DNA of 64,000 nt, from NCBI RefSeq assembly GCF_003369795.1, contig NZ_CP026730.1, positions 868,001 to 932,000 of the forward strand, given 5' to 3'. A model generated the notes under the pieces. That model saw only the letters and a program-made list of their open reading frames with translations, was not told where the DNA came from and searched no databases. The position numbers were made by a program, and so were the translations under genes. Positions 17,028 through 27,389 of the stretch are shown piece after piece. Origin of the DNA: Streptomyces sp. CB09001. GTDB lineage: Bacteria; Actinomycetota; Actinomycetes; Streptomycetales; Streptomycetaceae. How positions within the stretch are numbered: position 1 is the first letter of the stretch; the number at the start of each line of letters is the position of its first letter.

Positions 17028-17324
17028 TTGACGAACGAACCGGGTTTCGTGGGACTGGCCGAGGTGATCGGCCGGATCCGGGGCGAGCTGGAGGAGGCCC
17101 GCGCCGACGCCGAGGGCCGGGACCTCGGTTTCGCCGTGGAGAACGTGAGCCTGACCTTCACCGTGCAGGTCCACCGCGCGGGCAGCGGCCGGGGCGGCGT
17201 CCGGATCGGCGTGGTGACGGCGGAACTGGGCGGCTCCGTCGACCACCAGACCACCCATCAGGTCCAGGTGGACCTGAAACCGGAGCTGACGGGCGGGGAG
17301 CGGGTGAAGGTGCGCAGACGCTAG
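17028..17324 (+). CDS. trypsin-co-occurring (trypco2-like) domain protein
   Basis: A 98-residue cytosolic protein. It shows the pattern I associate with the trypco2 domain: an N-terminal helix (LAEVIGRIRGELEEARADAE), a strand ending FAVENVSLTFTVQV, then RIGVVTAELGGS and a final strand with HQVQVDLKP. Trypco domains are known from comparative genomics to neighbour trypsin-like peptidases in NTP-dependent conflict or signalling loci, and it is divergent from just such a gene here. The TTG at 17028 is preferred because GGAGG ends 4 nt upstream; a GTG at 17049 is the alternative. Confidence 0.75.
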   Translation: MTNEPGFVGLAEVIGRIRGELEEARADAEGRDLGFAVENVSLTFTVQVHRAGSGRGGVRIGVVTAELGGSVDHQTTHQVQVDLKPELTGGERVKVRRR

Positions 17325-17346
17325 ACGTGCCGGCGGCCGACGTCGT

Positions 17347-18783
17347 TCAGGAGGTCCGGCGCACGAGCGCCAGGTACATGGCGTCCGTGCCGTGCACATG
17401 CGGCCACAACTGGACGTCGGGTCCCTCGCCCAGGCCGGGCACCCCGGGCAGCAGCGGCCGGGCGTCGAGCAGCTCGGTGCCGGGGTGCTGCTTGAGGACG
17501 TCCGTCACGACGGCGCGGGTCTCGGCGAGGTGCGGCGAGCAGGTCGCGTAGGCGACGACGCCCCCGACCCGAACGGCCTCCAGGGCATTGCGGAGCAGGC
17601 CGCGCTGGAGCGGGGCGAAGCCGTCAAGATCCTCGGGGCGACGCCGCCAGCGCGCCTCCGGTCGGCGCCTGAGGGCGCCCAGGCCCGTGCACGGCACGTC
17701 GACCAGAACGCGGTCGAAGCTCCCGGGCCGCCACGCCGGGCGGGTCCCGTCGGCGGCGATCACCTGGTAAGGGCCGGGATTTCCGTCCAGGGCCCTGGCC
17801 ACGAGCCCGGCGCGGTGCGGCTGCTTCTCGGAGGCCAGCAGGAAGGCGCCCCGCTCGGCGGCCAGGGCGCCGAGCAGCGCGGCCTTGCCGCCGGGCCCCG
17901 CGCACCCGTCCAGCCAGCGCCGGTCCGGTCCGTCCAGGGGCGCGTTGGCGAGGGCCAGGGCGACCAGCTGGCTGCCCTCGTCCTGCACACCGGCGCGGCC
18001 CTCCCGCACGGCCTCGACGGCCCCGGGTTCGCCGCCCTCGCTCAGCCGCACCGCGTACGGCGACCAGCGCCCCGGTACGGCGGCCTCCTCGCCGAGCAGT
18101 TCCTCGCGGGTGGCCCGGCCCGGCCGCGCGACGAGGGTGACCTCGGGGCGTTCGTTGTCGGCGGCCAGCAGTTCCTCGATGCCCGCCCGGCCGCCGCCCA
18201 GCGAGTCCCACAGCGCGGAGACGACCCAGCGCGGGTGCGAGTGCACGACGGCCAGGTGGTCCTCGGGGTCCTGGTCGTAGGGCGGGGCGACCCGCTCCAG
18301 CCAGCCGTCCAGGTCGTCCCGGGCGACCTTGCGCAGCACGGCGTTGACGAACTTGGCCCGTCCGTCCCCGAGCACGACCCGCGCCAGCTCCACGGAGGCG
18401 GAGACGGCGGCGTGGCTCGGGATACGCGTCCCCAGCAACTGGTGCACGCCCAGGCCGAGGACATCGAGCACCGGCGGATCGACCTCGCGCAGCGGCCGGT
18501 CCACGCAGTCCGCGATGATCGCGTCGTACGTCCCCTGCCGCCGCAGCGTCCCGTAGACGAGCTCGGTGGCGAGGGCGGCGTCCCGCGCGTCGAACTTCTC
18601 GGGGCCCTCCTTCTCCCGCGCCCTGCGCAGCAGCGGCGGCAGGACCAGGTTGGCGTAGGCGTCCCGCTCGTCCACGGCCCGGAGCGCCTCGAAGGCGAGA
18701 ATGCGGACGGGGTCCTTCTGGGGTCTGCGGTACGGCTTGCCGGGCTTGCCGGGCTTGCGGGGACGGCGGGGCTGCTCGCTCAC
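17347..18783 (-). CDS. rsmB: 16S rRNA (cytosine(967)-C(5))-methyltransferase
   Basis: A 478-residue enzyme with an N-terminal NusB-like helical RNA-binding domain (about residues 22-160) and a C-terminal Rossmann SAM-dependent domain. Visible motifs are DGCAGPGGKAALL for SAM binding, DVPCTGLGALRRRPEARWR with one catalytic-loop cysteine, and YATCSPHLAET with the second. It methylates C967 of 16S rRNA. The N-terminus carries a basic Lys/Pro/Gly repeat (PGKPGKPYRRP). It may form a translation-related unit with fmt, which lies upstream on the same strand with a gap of about 130 bp. Confidence 0.95.
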   Translation of the reverse strand: MSEQPRRPRKPGKPGKPYRRPQKDPVRILAFEALRAVDERDAYANLVLPPLLRRAREKEGPEKFDARDAALATELVYGTLRRQGTYDAIIADCVDRPLREVDPPVLDVLGLGVHQLLGTRIPSHAAVSASVELARVVLGDGRAKFVNAVLRKVARDDLDGWLERVAPPYDQDPEDHLAVVHSHPRWVVSALWDSLGGGRAGIEELLAADNERPEVTLVARPGRATREELLGEEAAVPGRWSPYAVRLSEGGEPGAVEAVREGRAGVQDEGSQLVALALANAPLDGPDRRWLDGCAGPGGKAALLGALAAERGAFLLASEKQPHRAGLVARALDGNPGPYQVIAADGTRPAWRPGSFDRVLVDVPCTGLGALRRRPEARWRRRPEDLDGFAPLQRGLLRNALEAVRVGGVVAYATCSPHLAETRAVVTDVLKQHPGTELLDARPLLPGVPGLGEGPDVQLWPHVHGTDAMYLALVRRTS

Positions 18784-18839
18784 GAAAAAGGTGCTCCGGG
18801 TGTGGGACGAAGGGCGCTCACCAGCGTACGCCGGGCCGG

Positions 18840-18912
18840 TGAACGGTGAAGCGGAGGCGTGGAGACGCGGAAGCGCGGAAGCGCGGAGGGGGTGGAGGCG
18901 CGGAGACGCGGG
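18840..18912. repeat. short purine-rich direct repeats between fmt and rsmB
   Basis: The segment is built of overlapping GCGGA(A/G)GCG and GGAGACGCGG units, for example three consecutive GCGGAAGCG-like copies near 18870-18885. It lies between the fmt stop and the rsmB start. No hairpin or ORF is supported. Confidence 0.4.
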
Positions 18913-19845
18913 TCAGTCGCCGAGCACCTCGCCCTCGGTGATCCGCGCCCCGCGCGCCCAGTCCGCGGCCCGCATCGGCTTCTTGCCCTGTGCCTGCACC
19001 CACAGCAGCTCGACGGCGTGCGAGCCGGTGCCGACGTACACGTTGTTCTTCCCGGCGGCGAGCTGTCCTGGGGCGAGGTCGCTCCGGTCGGGCAGCGGAA
19101 CGGCCTGCACGAGCTTGAGCCGCTCGCCGCGGAAGGTGGTCCAGGCGCCGGGGGCCGGAGTGCAGCCGCGCACCACCCGGTCCACCCGCAGCGCCGGGGC
19201 GGTCCAGTCGATCCGGGCGTCCTCGACGGTGATCTTCGGGGCGAGGGTGACGCCGTCGTCCGGCTGCGGAACGGCGTCGAGGCTGTCGTCCTCGATGCCG
19301 TCCATGGTGGCCGCGAGCAGACCGGCTCCGGCGAAGGCCAGCCGGGTCAGCAGGTCGCCGCTGGTGTCGGTGGGTCGGACGGTCTCGGTGACCGTCCCGT
19401 AGACGGGGCCGGAGTCCAGGCCCTCCTCGATCAGGAAGGTGGACGCGCCGGTGATCTCGTCGCCCGCCATCAGCGCGTGCTGCACGGGGGCGGCGCCGCG
19501 CCAGGCGGGCAGCAGCGAGAAGTGCAGGTTGACCCAGCCGCGGGCGGGCACGTCCAGGGCGACGCGGGGCAGCAGGGCGCCGTAGGCGACGACGGGGCAG
19601 CAGTCGGGCGCGATCTCGCGCAGCCGCTCCAGGAAGTCGGGATCGCGCGGCTTCGCGGGCTTGAGCACCTCGATGCCCGCCTCCTCGGCCCGCTCGGCCA
19701 CGGGCGAGGCGACCAGCCGGCGTCCCCGCCCGGCCGGAGCGTCCGGCCGCGTGACGACGGCGGCCACCTCGTGCCGCCCGGAGGCGATCAGGGCGTCCAG
19801 GGCGGGAACGGCGACCTCGGGGGTACCGGCGAAGACGAGCTTCAT
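18913..19845 (-). CDS. fmt: methionyl-tRNA formyltransferase
   Basis: A 310-residue enzyme that formylates initiator Met-tRNA with 10-formyltetrahydrofolate. Characteristic segments are [19 protein letters not shown] at the N-terminus, VVAYGALLP, and the catalytic-loop stretch [19 protein letters not shown] followed by [18 protein letters not shown]. The C-terminal OB-like domain is present. The ATG at 19845 is the conserved family start; a longer frame upstream carries no family sequence. It is divergent from the HTH gene at 20151. Confidence 0.97.
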   Translation of the reverse strand: MKLVFAGTPEVAVPALDALIASGRHEVAAVVTRPDAPAGRGRRLVASPVAERAEEAGIEVLKPAKPRDPDFLERLREIAPDCCPVVAYGALLPRVALDVPARGWVNLHFSLLPAWRGAAPVQHALMAGDEITGASTFLIEEGLDSGPVYGTVTETVRPTDTSGDLLTRLAFAGAGLLAATMDGIEDDSLDAVPQPDDGVTLAPKITVEDARIDWTAPALRVDRVVRGCTPAPGAWTTFRGERLKLVQAVPLPDRSDLAPGQLAAGKNNVYVGTGSHAVELLWVQAQGKKPMRAADWARGARITEGEVLGD

Positions 19846-20702
<857 letters not shown>

Positions 20703-20787
20703 GCCGCACCGGCAGACCGAGACGTCGAACCGGCCCCGTCCTCCCCGGCACCCCTCCGGGACGGCGGGGCCGCGGCGTGTCCGCGCC

Positions 20788-22938
20788 TCACCCGATGTCG
20801 GGCGGATCGATGCGCACCCACACCGCCGTGTCGCTCCCGCGTGCCGTCCGCGCCGCCTGAGCGGCCTTCAGCGCACCGGCCAGCGCCGCCCCGCGGCCCG
20901 GCGGTACCCGGACCAGCGCACGCTCCCAGTGCTCCCCGGGCGGCGGCGCCCCCACCCGCCGCGGTCGTCCCGCCGGCGTGACCGGCAGTGGCACCGGGCC
21001 GAGCACCTCCGCCTCCCGGGGCAGTTCGACCGCGTCGAGGAAGCCGGTCACGGCCTCCGGCGGCCCCGCCACGGCCGCCATCCGCGACACCGGCGGAAAG
21101 CCCAGCTCGGCCCGCTCCGCCAGCTCCCGCAGCGCGTGTCCGACCGGGTCCCAGCGCACCAGCGCCTGCACCGGCCGCAGTGTCGGCTCGGCGACCGCGA
21201 CGACGGTGCCCCCGGCGCTCTGCGGGCGCACCAGGGCGGCGGCGGCCAGCCAGCGCCGCAGCGCGTCCTCTCCGGCACGCAGATCGGGGCGGCCGAGCAT
21301 CGCCCAGCCGTCGAGCAGCAGCGCCGCCGCGTAGCCGCCCTCCGCCACGGGTTCGGCCCCCGGGGTGCTGACCACCAGCGCCGGGGTCTCGGACACGGTG
21401 TCCAGCACGTGCTCCCGCCCGGAGGTGCGCACGGGCACGGCCGGGAAGGCCCGCCCCAGCTCCTCCGCGGTGCGGCGGGCGCCCACGATCTGCGCCCGCA
21501 GCCGGAACGCCCCGCACTCCGGGCAGTGCCAGGCGTTCTCCTCGCGCCCGCACCAGCCGCACCGCAGGGCGGGTCCGGACTCCTGCCCCTCCAGGGGCCC
21601 CGAACAGTTCCTGCACCGCGCGGGCGTCCGGCACGCCGCGCAGGCCATCCGGGGTACGTAACCCCGCCGGGGCACCTGCACGAGTACCGGTCCGTGCCGC
21701 AGCCCGTCCCGCACGGCCTGCCAGGCGAGGGTGGGCAGCCGCGCGGCGCGGGCGGCCTCGTCCCGGGCCAGGTCCTGGTCCCCCACGGTCCGCACCAGCG
21801 GCACGGCCGCCCGTACCTGCTCCCGCGCGGCGATCAGCGGCCGGGCCCAGCCGGTCTCCACGAGCTGGGCCGCCTCCACGGTGCAGCTCCAGCCGCCCAG
21901 CAAGAAGGCGCACCGGTCCTGGGCGGCGCGCAGCAGCAGCACCTCGCGGGCGTGCGGCTGCGGGGCGTGCGGCTCGCTGTGGCTGTCGTCGCCGTCGTCC
22001 CACAGGGCGACCAGACCGAGGTCCCGAACCGGCGCGAACATGGCGGCCCGGGTCCCGATCACGGCCCGTACGGCCCCTCGGCGCACCGCGAGCCACTGCG
22101 CGTACCGCTTCTCGGGACCGGCGTCGGCGGTGAGCACCGCGTGCCGTCCCTCGCCCAGGAGCTCGGTGAGCGCGGAGTCGGCGCGGGCGACCGCCCGCCC
22201 GTCCGGCAGGACCACGAGGGCGCCCCGGCCGGAGGCCAGCGTCGCCGCCACGGCCCGTGCCAGCTCGTCCGTCCACTGCGGGCCGGGCAGCGCGTTCCAC
22301 ACCGCCCGGGGCGCGCCGCCGGACGCGAGGGCGGCCACGAACGCGGCCCCCTGCTCGTACCGCGACCAGGATCCCGGCTCGGGCACCGGCGGTGCGGACA
22401 GAGGCTGCGGCGAGGCCCGCTTCTCGGCGCGCGCGTTGCGCGGTGGTACGGCGAGCTGGAGGACGTCGGCGACGCTGCCCGCGTACCGGTCCGCGACCGC
22501 CCGGACGAGGCCGAGCAGCTCTTCGTCGAGGATCCGCTCGGGCGAGACGACCTGGGCCAGCGCGGCCAGCGGCCCCGCGTAGTCGGACTCCGCCAGCCGC
22601 TCGACCAGGTAGCCGTCGATGAGCCCGCCGCCCTCGCGCCGCCCGTCCCGCACCCGGTGCCGTCCGGCGCCGAAACGCACCCTCACCCGCACACCCGGCT
22701 GGGCCTCGGCGTCCAGCTCCTCGGGTACGGCGTAGTCGAAGTACCGGTCGAGGTGCAGCACGCCCTTGTCGACGAGGACCCTGGCGACCGGCAGCTCCTT
22801 GGCGAGCGCTGCCCCGCGCCAGGTGCGCGGCTTGGCCCGCGGGGTCTTCGCCTTGCGCACGGTCTCCCGGATGAGCGCGAGCTGCTCGGGCGGCGCGTCC
22901 TGCGCGTCGCCCTGCTCCGGTCCGTTCTCGCTGCTCAC
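20788..22938 (-). CDS. priA: PriA-like primosomal protein N' with degenerate helicase motifs
   Basis: A 716-residue protein in the PriA family: an N-terminal DNA-binding domain (VARVLVDKGVLHLDRYFDYA), and a four-pair cysteine zinc module (CAAC, CRNC, CGWCG, CPEC, about residues 430-480). The Walker A lysine motif expected near residues 210-220 is absent (ALASGGAPRAVWNALPG), and the DEAH box is replaced by DDGDDSH. Actinobacterial PriA proteins are known to lack ATPase motifs, so this is a probable replication-restart scaffold without helicase activity. It lies downstream of metK on the same strand, beyond a terminator. Confidence 0.88.
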   Translation of the reverse strand: MSSENGPEQGDAQDAPPEQLALIRETVRKAKTPRAKPRTWRGAALAKELPVARVLVDKGVLHLDRYFDYAVPEELDAEAQPGVRVRVRFGAGRHRVRDGRREGGGLIDGYLVERLAESDYAGPLAALAQVVSPERILDEELLGLVRAVADRYAGSVADVLQLAVPPRNARAEKRASPQPLSAPPVPEPGSWSRYEQGAAFVAALASGGAPRAVWNALPGPQWTDELARAVAATLASGRGALVVLPDGRAVARADSALTELLGEGRHAVLTADAGPEKRYAQWLAVRRGAVRAVIGTRAAMFAPVRDLGLVALWDDGDDSHSEPHAPQPHAREVLLLRAAQDRCAFLLGGWSCTVEAAQLVETGWARPLIAAREQVRAAVPLVRTVGDQDLARDEAARAARLPTLAWQAVRDGLRHGPVLVQVPRRGYVPRMACAACRTPARCRNCSGPLEGQESGPALRCGWCGREENAWHCPECGAFRLRAQIVGARRTAEELGRAFPAVPVRTSGREHVLDTVSETPALVVSTPGAEPVAEGGYAAALLLDGWAMLGRPDLRAGEDALRRWLAAAALVRPQSAGGTVVAVAEPTLRPVQALVRWDPVGHALRELAERAELGFPPVSRMAAVAGPPEAVTGFLDAVELPREAEVLGPVPLPVTPAGRPRRVGAPPPGEHWERALVRVPPGRGAALAGALKAAQAARTARGSDTAVWVRIDPPDIG

Positions 22939-22984
22939 GCCTGCATTCTCGCAAAGACCACTGACAGCACGGCCGGCGCCGGAA

Positions 22985-23034
22985 CATGCGGCGAGGCCCG
23001 GCGCCCTTCAGGGACACCGGGCCTCGCCACATGC
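22985..23034 (-). terminator. metK terminator hairpin
   Basis: A stem of about 17 bp (CATGNGGCGAGGCCCGG and its complement) with a 15-nt loop lies 26 bp downstream of the metK stop. It separates metK from priA. Confidence 0.75.
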
Positions 23035-23059
23035 CGTCGGGCGCCGCGCGCCCGGGGCC

Positions 23060-24268
23060 TTACAGCCCCGCGGCCTCGCGCAGCGCGTCCACGCGGTCGG
23101 TGCGCTCCCACGTGAAGTCGGGCAGCTCACGGCCGAAGTGACCGTACGCCGCGGTCTGCGCGTAGATCGGGCGCAGCAGGTCGAGGTCGCGGATGATGGC
23201 GGCCGGGCGCAGGTCGAAGACCTCGTCGATCGCCTTCTCGATCTTCTCGGTGTCGACCTTGGCGGTGCCGAAGGTCTCCACGAACAGACCCACCGGCTCG
23301 GCCTTGCCGATGGCGTAGGCGACCTGGACCTCGCAGCGCGCGGCGAGACCCGCGGCCACGACGTTCTTCGCGACCCAGCGCATCGCGTACGCGGCGGAGC
23401 GGTCGACCTTCGACGGGTCCTTGCCGGAGAAGGCGCCGCCGCCGTGCCGGGCCATGCCGCCGTAGGTGTCGATGATGATCTTGCGGCCGGTCAGGCCGGC
23501 GTCGCCCATCGGGCCGCCGATCTCGAAGCGGCCGGTCGGGTTGACCAGGAGGCGGTAGTTCTCCGTGTCGATCTTGATGCCGTCCTCGAGGAGCGCCTTC
23601 AGCTCCGGCTCGACGACGAACTCCTTGATGTCCGGGGCCAGCAGCGACTCCAGGTCGATGTCGCTCGCGTGCTGGGAGGAGACGACGACCGTGTCCAGGC
23701 GGACGGCCTTGTCGCCGTCGTACTCGATGGTGACCTGGGTCTTGCCGTCCGGCCGCAGGTAGGGGATGGTGCCGTTCTTGCGGACCTCGGACAGGCGCTT
23801 GGACAGGCGGTGCGCCAGGAAGACCGGCAGCGGCATCAGCGTCGGCGTCTCGTCGGACGCGTAGCCGAACATCAGGCCCTGGTCGCCGGCACCCTGCCGG
23901 TCCAGCTCGTCCTCGTCGCCCTCGACGCGGTTCTCGTACGCCGTGTCGACGCCCTGCGCGATGTCCGGGGACTGGGCGCCGATGGAGACCGAGACACCGC
24001 AGGAGGCGCCGTCGAAGCCCTTCTTGGAGGAGTCGTAGCCGATCTCCAGGATCTTGCCGCGGACCAGGTTGGCGATGTCCGCGTAGGCCTTGGTGGTGAC
24101 CTCGCCGGCCACGTGCACCAGACCGGTGGTGATCAGGGTTTCGACGGCGACCCGGGAGGTCGGGTCCTCACGCAGAAGCGCGTCGAGAATCGTGTCGCTG
24201 ATCTGGTCAGCGATCTTGTCGGGGTGACCTTCGGTCACGGACTCCGAGGTGAACAGGCGACGGGACAC
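23060..24268 (-). CDS. metK: S-adenosylmethionine synthase
   Basis: A 402-residue enzyme forming S-adenosylmethionine from methionine and ATP. Signature motifs are present: [18 protein letters not shown] at the N-terminus, [12 protein letters not shown] in the middle and [20 protein letters not shown] for phosphate binding. The GTG at 24268 starts the conserved [10 protein letters not shown] sequence and has AGGGAG 4 nt upstream; an upstream ATG at 24331 would add non-conserved residues. A TAAACT hexamer at 24350-24355 (minus strand) may be the -10 element. I looked for a SAM riboswitch in the leader and saw none. Confidence 0.97.
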   Translation of the reverse strand: MSRRLFTSESVTEGHPDKIADQISDTILDALLREDPTSRVAVETLITTGLVHVAGEVTTKAYADIANLVRGKILEIGYDSSKKGFDGASCGVSVSIGAQSPDIAQGVDTAYENRVEGDEDELDRQGAGDQGLMFGYASDETPTLMPLPVFLAHRLSKRLSEVRKNGTIPYLRPDGKTQVTIEYDGDKAVRLDTVVVSSQHASDIDLESLLAPDIKEFVVEPELKALLEDGIKIDTENYRLLVNPTGRFEIGGPMGDAGLTGRKIIIDTYGGMARHGGGAFSGKDPSKVDRSAAYAMRWVAKNVVAAGLAARCEVQVAYAIGKAEPVGLFVETFGTAKVDTEKIEKAIDEVFDLRPAAIIRDLDLLRPIYAQTAAYGHFGRELPDFTWERTDRVDALREAAGL

Positions 24269-24507
24269 AACGCTCCCTGGGGTTGCAGCGGCTGCTGGCT
24301 GATCATTGGTGGACGGCACGGGGAGCTGCACCCGGCGACGTCCGAGAACAGTTTATCGGTCGCACTCTGCCGCGGGCCCACCTGTCTCAGCTCTCGGGAG
24401 GGCTGTGACCTGCGGCACGGGCATTCTGCCCAGAAGGAAGCGTCCTTGGCCAGGGGCGCCACGCTCGAATGCGTCGTCTTCGCGGCTCCTTCGAGCAAAT
24501 GGGTCAT

Positions 24508-25710
24508 TCATTCCAGCCGCCGGACGACGAGGTCCCAGACCGTGTCGGCCAGGGCTTCCTTGGGACCGTGGGCGACCGGTGTCTCGCTGCCGTCGGCGCC
24601 CAGGACCACCGCCTCGTTCTCCTCGGAGCCGAAGGTCTTGCGCTCCCCCACCTCGTTCACCACGAGGAGGTCGCAGCCCTTGCGTTTCAGCTTGGCCCGG
24701 CCGTTGGCCAGGACGTCGTCGGTCTCGGCGGCGAAGCCGACGACCACCTGGCCGGAGCGAGCCCGGGGCGCGGAGATCTCCGCGAGGATGTCCGGATTAC
24801 GCACCAGGACGATCGGTGCGGGTTCCTGGTCGTCCTTCTTCTTGATCTTCCCGGTGGCGTACGTCGCGGGCCGGAAGTCGGCCACCGCCGCGGCCATGAC
24901 GACGGCGTCGGCGTCGGCCGCGGCGCGCAGCATCGCCTCGCGCAGCTCCACCGCCGTGCCGACCGGCACCACGTCCACGCCGGCCGGGTCCGGCATCGAG
25001 GCGTTCGCCGCGACGAGCGTGACGCGGGCGCCGCGGGCGGCAGCGGTGCGGGCGAGGGCGTAGCCCTGCTTGCCGGAGGAGCGGTTGCCGAGGAAGCGGA
25101 CCGGGTCGAGCGGCTCCCGGGTGCCGCCGGCGCTGACGACCACGTGCCGTCCGGCGAGGTCGGGCTCGCGCACACCGCGGGCGAGCACCCGGCGGCAGAC
25201 CTCGAAGATCTCGCCCGGGTCGGGCAGTCGGCCCTTGCCGGTGTCGACGCCGGTGAGGCGGCCTACGGCGGGCTCGATCACCACGGCGCCGCGGCGGCGC
25301 AGCGTCGCCACGTTTTCCTGGGTGGCCGGGTGCTCCCACATCTCGGTGTGCATCGCGGGCGCGAAGACGACCGGGCAGCGGGCCGTGAGCAGGGTGTTGG
25401 TGAGCAGGTCGTCGGCCAGGCCGTGGGCCGCCTTGGCGAGCATGTCGGCGGTGGCCGGGGCGACGACGACCAGGTCGGCGTGCTGGCCGATGCGCACGTG
25501 CGGGACCTCGTGGACGTCGTCCCAGACCTCGGTCGACACGGGGTTGCCGGACAGCGCGGACCAGGTGGCGGCGCCGACGAAGTGCAGTGCGGAGGCGGTG
25601 GGGACGACCCGGACCTCGTGCCCGGACTCGGTGAGTCTGCGCAGCAGCTCACAGGCCTTGTACGCGGCGATGCCGCCGCTGACCCCCAGAACGACCTTGG
25701 GCTTGTCCAC
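24508..25710 (-). CDS. coaBC: bifunctional phosphopantothenoylcysteine decarboxylase/phosphopantothenate-cysteine ligase
   Basis: A 400-residue two-domain enzyme for steps two and three of coenzyme A synthesis. The flavin-dependent CoaC half starts VVLGVSGGIAAYKACELLRR and contains VVAPATADMLAK and APAMHTEMW. The CoaB half has VVVSAGGTREPLDPVRFLGN and the KIKKKDD segment for CTP-dependent ligation. The GTG at 25710 has GGGGAGAG upstream and begins the conserved sequence. It follows rpoZ and gmk on the same strand. Confidence 0.96.
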   Translation of the reverse strand: MDKPKVVLGVSGGIAAYKACELLRRLTESGHEVRVVPTASALHFVGAATWSALSGNPVSTEVWDDVHEVPHVRIGQHADLVVVAPATADMLAKAAHGLADDLLTNTLLTARCPVVFAPAMHTEMWEHPATQENVATLRRRGAVVIEPAVGRLTGVDTGKGRLPDPGEIFEVCRRVLARGVREPDLAGRHVVVSAGGTREPLDPVRFLGNRSSGKQGYALARTAAARGARVTLVAANASMPDPAGVDVVPVGTAVELREAMLRAAADADAVVMAAAVADFRPATYATGKIKKKDDQEPAPIVLVRNPDILAEISAPRARSGQVVVGFAAETDDVLANGRAKLKRKGCDLLVVNEVGERKTFGSEENEAVVLGADGSETPVAHGPKEALADTVWDLVVRRLE

Positions 25711-25795
25711 CGTCTCTCCCCGGCTCGGATAACGCGCTCGGACCACGCGCCGGCTCGGACCACGTGCTCGGGCTGCGTGTACGACCCATCACACA

Positions 25796-25830
25796 CCACA
25801 GGCCCGACAGTCGGGCTGCCGGGCCTGTGG
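25796..25830 (-). terminator. hairpin downstream of rpoZ
   Basis: An 11-bp perfect stem (CCACAGGCCCG/CGGGCCTGTGG) with a 13-nt loop lies 47 bp past the rpoZ stop and before coaBC. There is no U-run, as is usual in Streptomyces. Confidence 0.7.
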
Positions 25831-25876
25831 ATAAGTCAGCGTGAGGCTGAAAATAATACCGCCGATGTTGCCGGTG

Positions 25877-26149
25877 TTACTGCGCCGGACCCTCGATGGC
25901 CTCGGAGGTCAGCAGCCCCGCGTTGATCTCGCGCAGGGCGATCGAGAGCGGCTTCTCGTGGACGTGGGTGTCGACGAGCGGACCGACGTACTCGAGGAGG
26001 CCCTCGCCGAGCTGCGAGTAGTACGCGTTGATCTGGCGGGCCCGCTTGGCCGCGTAGATCACGAGGCTGTACTTCGAGTCCGTGGCCTCGAGGAGCTCGT
26101 CGATCGGCGGGTTGATGATGCCCTCGGGCGCGGAGATGGAAGAGGACAC
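25877..26149 (-). CDS. rpoZ: DNA-directed RNA polymerase omega subunit
   Basis: A 90-residue omega subunit. It shows the core segment [20 protein letters not shown], followed by [12 protein letters not shown], which contact the beta' subunit and assist polymerase assembly. The actinobacterial N-terminal extension (SSSISAPEG) is present. The GTG at 26149 gives the usual length. It lies 62 bp after gmk on the same strand, an order conserved widely in bacteria. Confidence 0.97.
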   Translation of the reverse strand: MSSSISAPEGIINPPIDELLEATDSKYSLVIYAAKRARQINAYYSQLGEGLLEYVGPLVDTHVHEKPLSIALREINAGLLTSEAIEGPAQ

Positions 26150-26211
26150 GCTCTACCTTCCGATGGATGGGAAAGATTCGGTCGGGATGACCACGGGGTG
26201 ACCAGTGGCGA

Positions 26212-26805
26212 TCACACGACGTTCGTCAAGGCTAGCAGCTCGCGCGCCACGTCCTCGACGGAGGTGTTCACCAGGGTCTGGTCGAACTCCGGCTCGGCCG
26301 CCAGCTCGACCTTGGCCGCGGCGAGGCGACGCTCGATCACCTCGGGCGGTTCGGTGCCCCGGCCGGTGAGCCTGCGCACCAGCTCGTCCCAGGAGGGCGG
26401 GGCCAGAAACACCAGCCGGGCCTCGGGCATGGACTCGCGGACCTGCCGCGCTCCCTGGAGGTCGATCTCCAGGAGGACCGGCTCACCGGCCTCCAGGCGC
26501 TCCAGCACGGCCGTACGCGGCGTGCCATAGCGGTTGCCGGCGAACTCGGCCCACTCCAGCAGCTCGCCGTTGGCGATCAGCTTGTCCATCTCCTCGTCGC
26601 TGACGAAGAAGTAGTGGACACCGTGCTGCTCGCCGGGGCGGGGCCTGCGGGTCGTCGCCGAGACCGACAGCCATACCTCGGGGTGTTCCTTGCGCATATG
26701 GGCGACGACCGTGCTCTTGCCGACCCCCGAGGGGCCGGAGAGCACGGTCAGCCGCGGACGTGCGTCCGGGGGTACGGGGGACGTCCCCCGGGGTGTTGCA
26801 GCCAT
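26212..26805 (-). CDS. gmk: guanylate kinase
   Basis: A 197-residue enzyme phosphorylating GMP to GDP. Walker A is [10 protein letters not shown] (about residues 24-33). The GMP-binding region reads [20 protein letters not shown] and [11 protein letters not shown], and the lid region contains [17 protein letters not shown]. It sits between sIHF and rpoZ on the minus strand, the usual actinobacterial order. Confidence 0.97.
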
Positions 26806-26842
26806 GCAGCGATTATTCCAGCAATCCCGGAGTGGTCCGGAC

Positions 26843-27166
26843 TCAGCTGCCGGTGCTGCCGAACTCGCGCTCCAGGGACGCGATCTGGTTGGACCCGAGA
26901 CCGCGCACGCGGCGGCTCTCGGAGATGCCCAGTCGCTCCATGATCTGCTTGGCGCGGACTTTGCCCACGCCCGGCAGGGACTCGAGGAGGGCGGAGACCT
27001 TCATCTTGCCGATGACGTCGTTCTCCTGACCCTGCTTGATGACCTCGTGGAGGGAGGCGCCGGAGTGCTTGAGTCGATTCTTGACCTCGGCCCGCTCCCG
27101 GCGAGCCGCGGCGGCCTTTTCGAGCGCGGCTGCGCGCTGTTCAGGGGTAAGGGGCGGAAGAGCCAC
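26843..27166 (-). CDS. sihF: integration host factor sIHF
   Basis: A 107-residue nucleoid-associated protein of the actinobacterial mIHF/sIHF type, unrelated to enterobacterial IHF. It has a long N-terminal basic helix ([19 protein letters not shown]) and a helix-two-turns-helix DNA-binding module in [19 protein letters not shown]. sIHF influences nucleoid organisation, sporulation septation and antibiotic production in Streptomyces. The GTG at 27166 with GAGGTGA upstream gives the known length; the frame reads on upstream without family sequence. Confidence 0.95.
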   Translation of the reverse strand: MALPPLTPEQRAAALEKAAAARRERAEVKNRLKHSGASLHEVIKQGQENDVIGKMKVSALLESLPGVGKVRAKQIMERLGISESRRVRGLGSNQIASLEREFGSTGS

Positions 27167-27389
27167 GCCTACGTCACCTCGGATGTCGAACTGTCGGATA
27201 CGGACCGGTGAGGAACCTAGTCGCCCCTCACCTGGTGAGCCACGAGCAACACGCTCGCCCGTTGACTCTCGACGGAGACTAGCGGTCAAGTCCGCCAGAG
27301 TCAGCGAGAACAGCGGAAAAGTCCTGGTCAGCCTCCGTCAGGACGGACATTTGGGACATACTCCCTCTGATTTGAGGATGTATTCAGGG

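Noticed and set aside
24269..24507. SAM riboswitch upstream of metK
   Set aside because: I compared the leader with the SAM-I and SAM-IV patterns I know and found no matching core; the transcribed leader also appears to be only about 75 nt.
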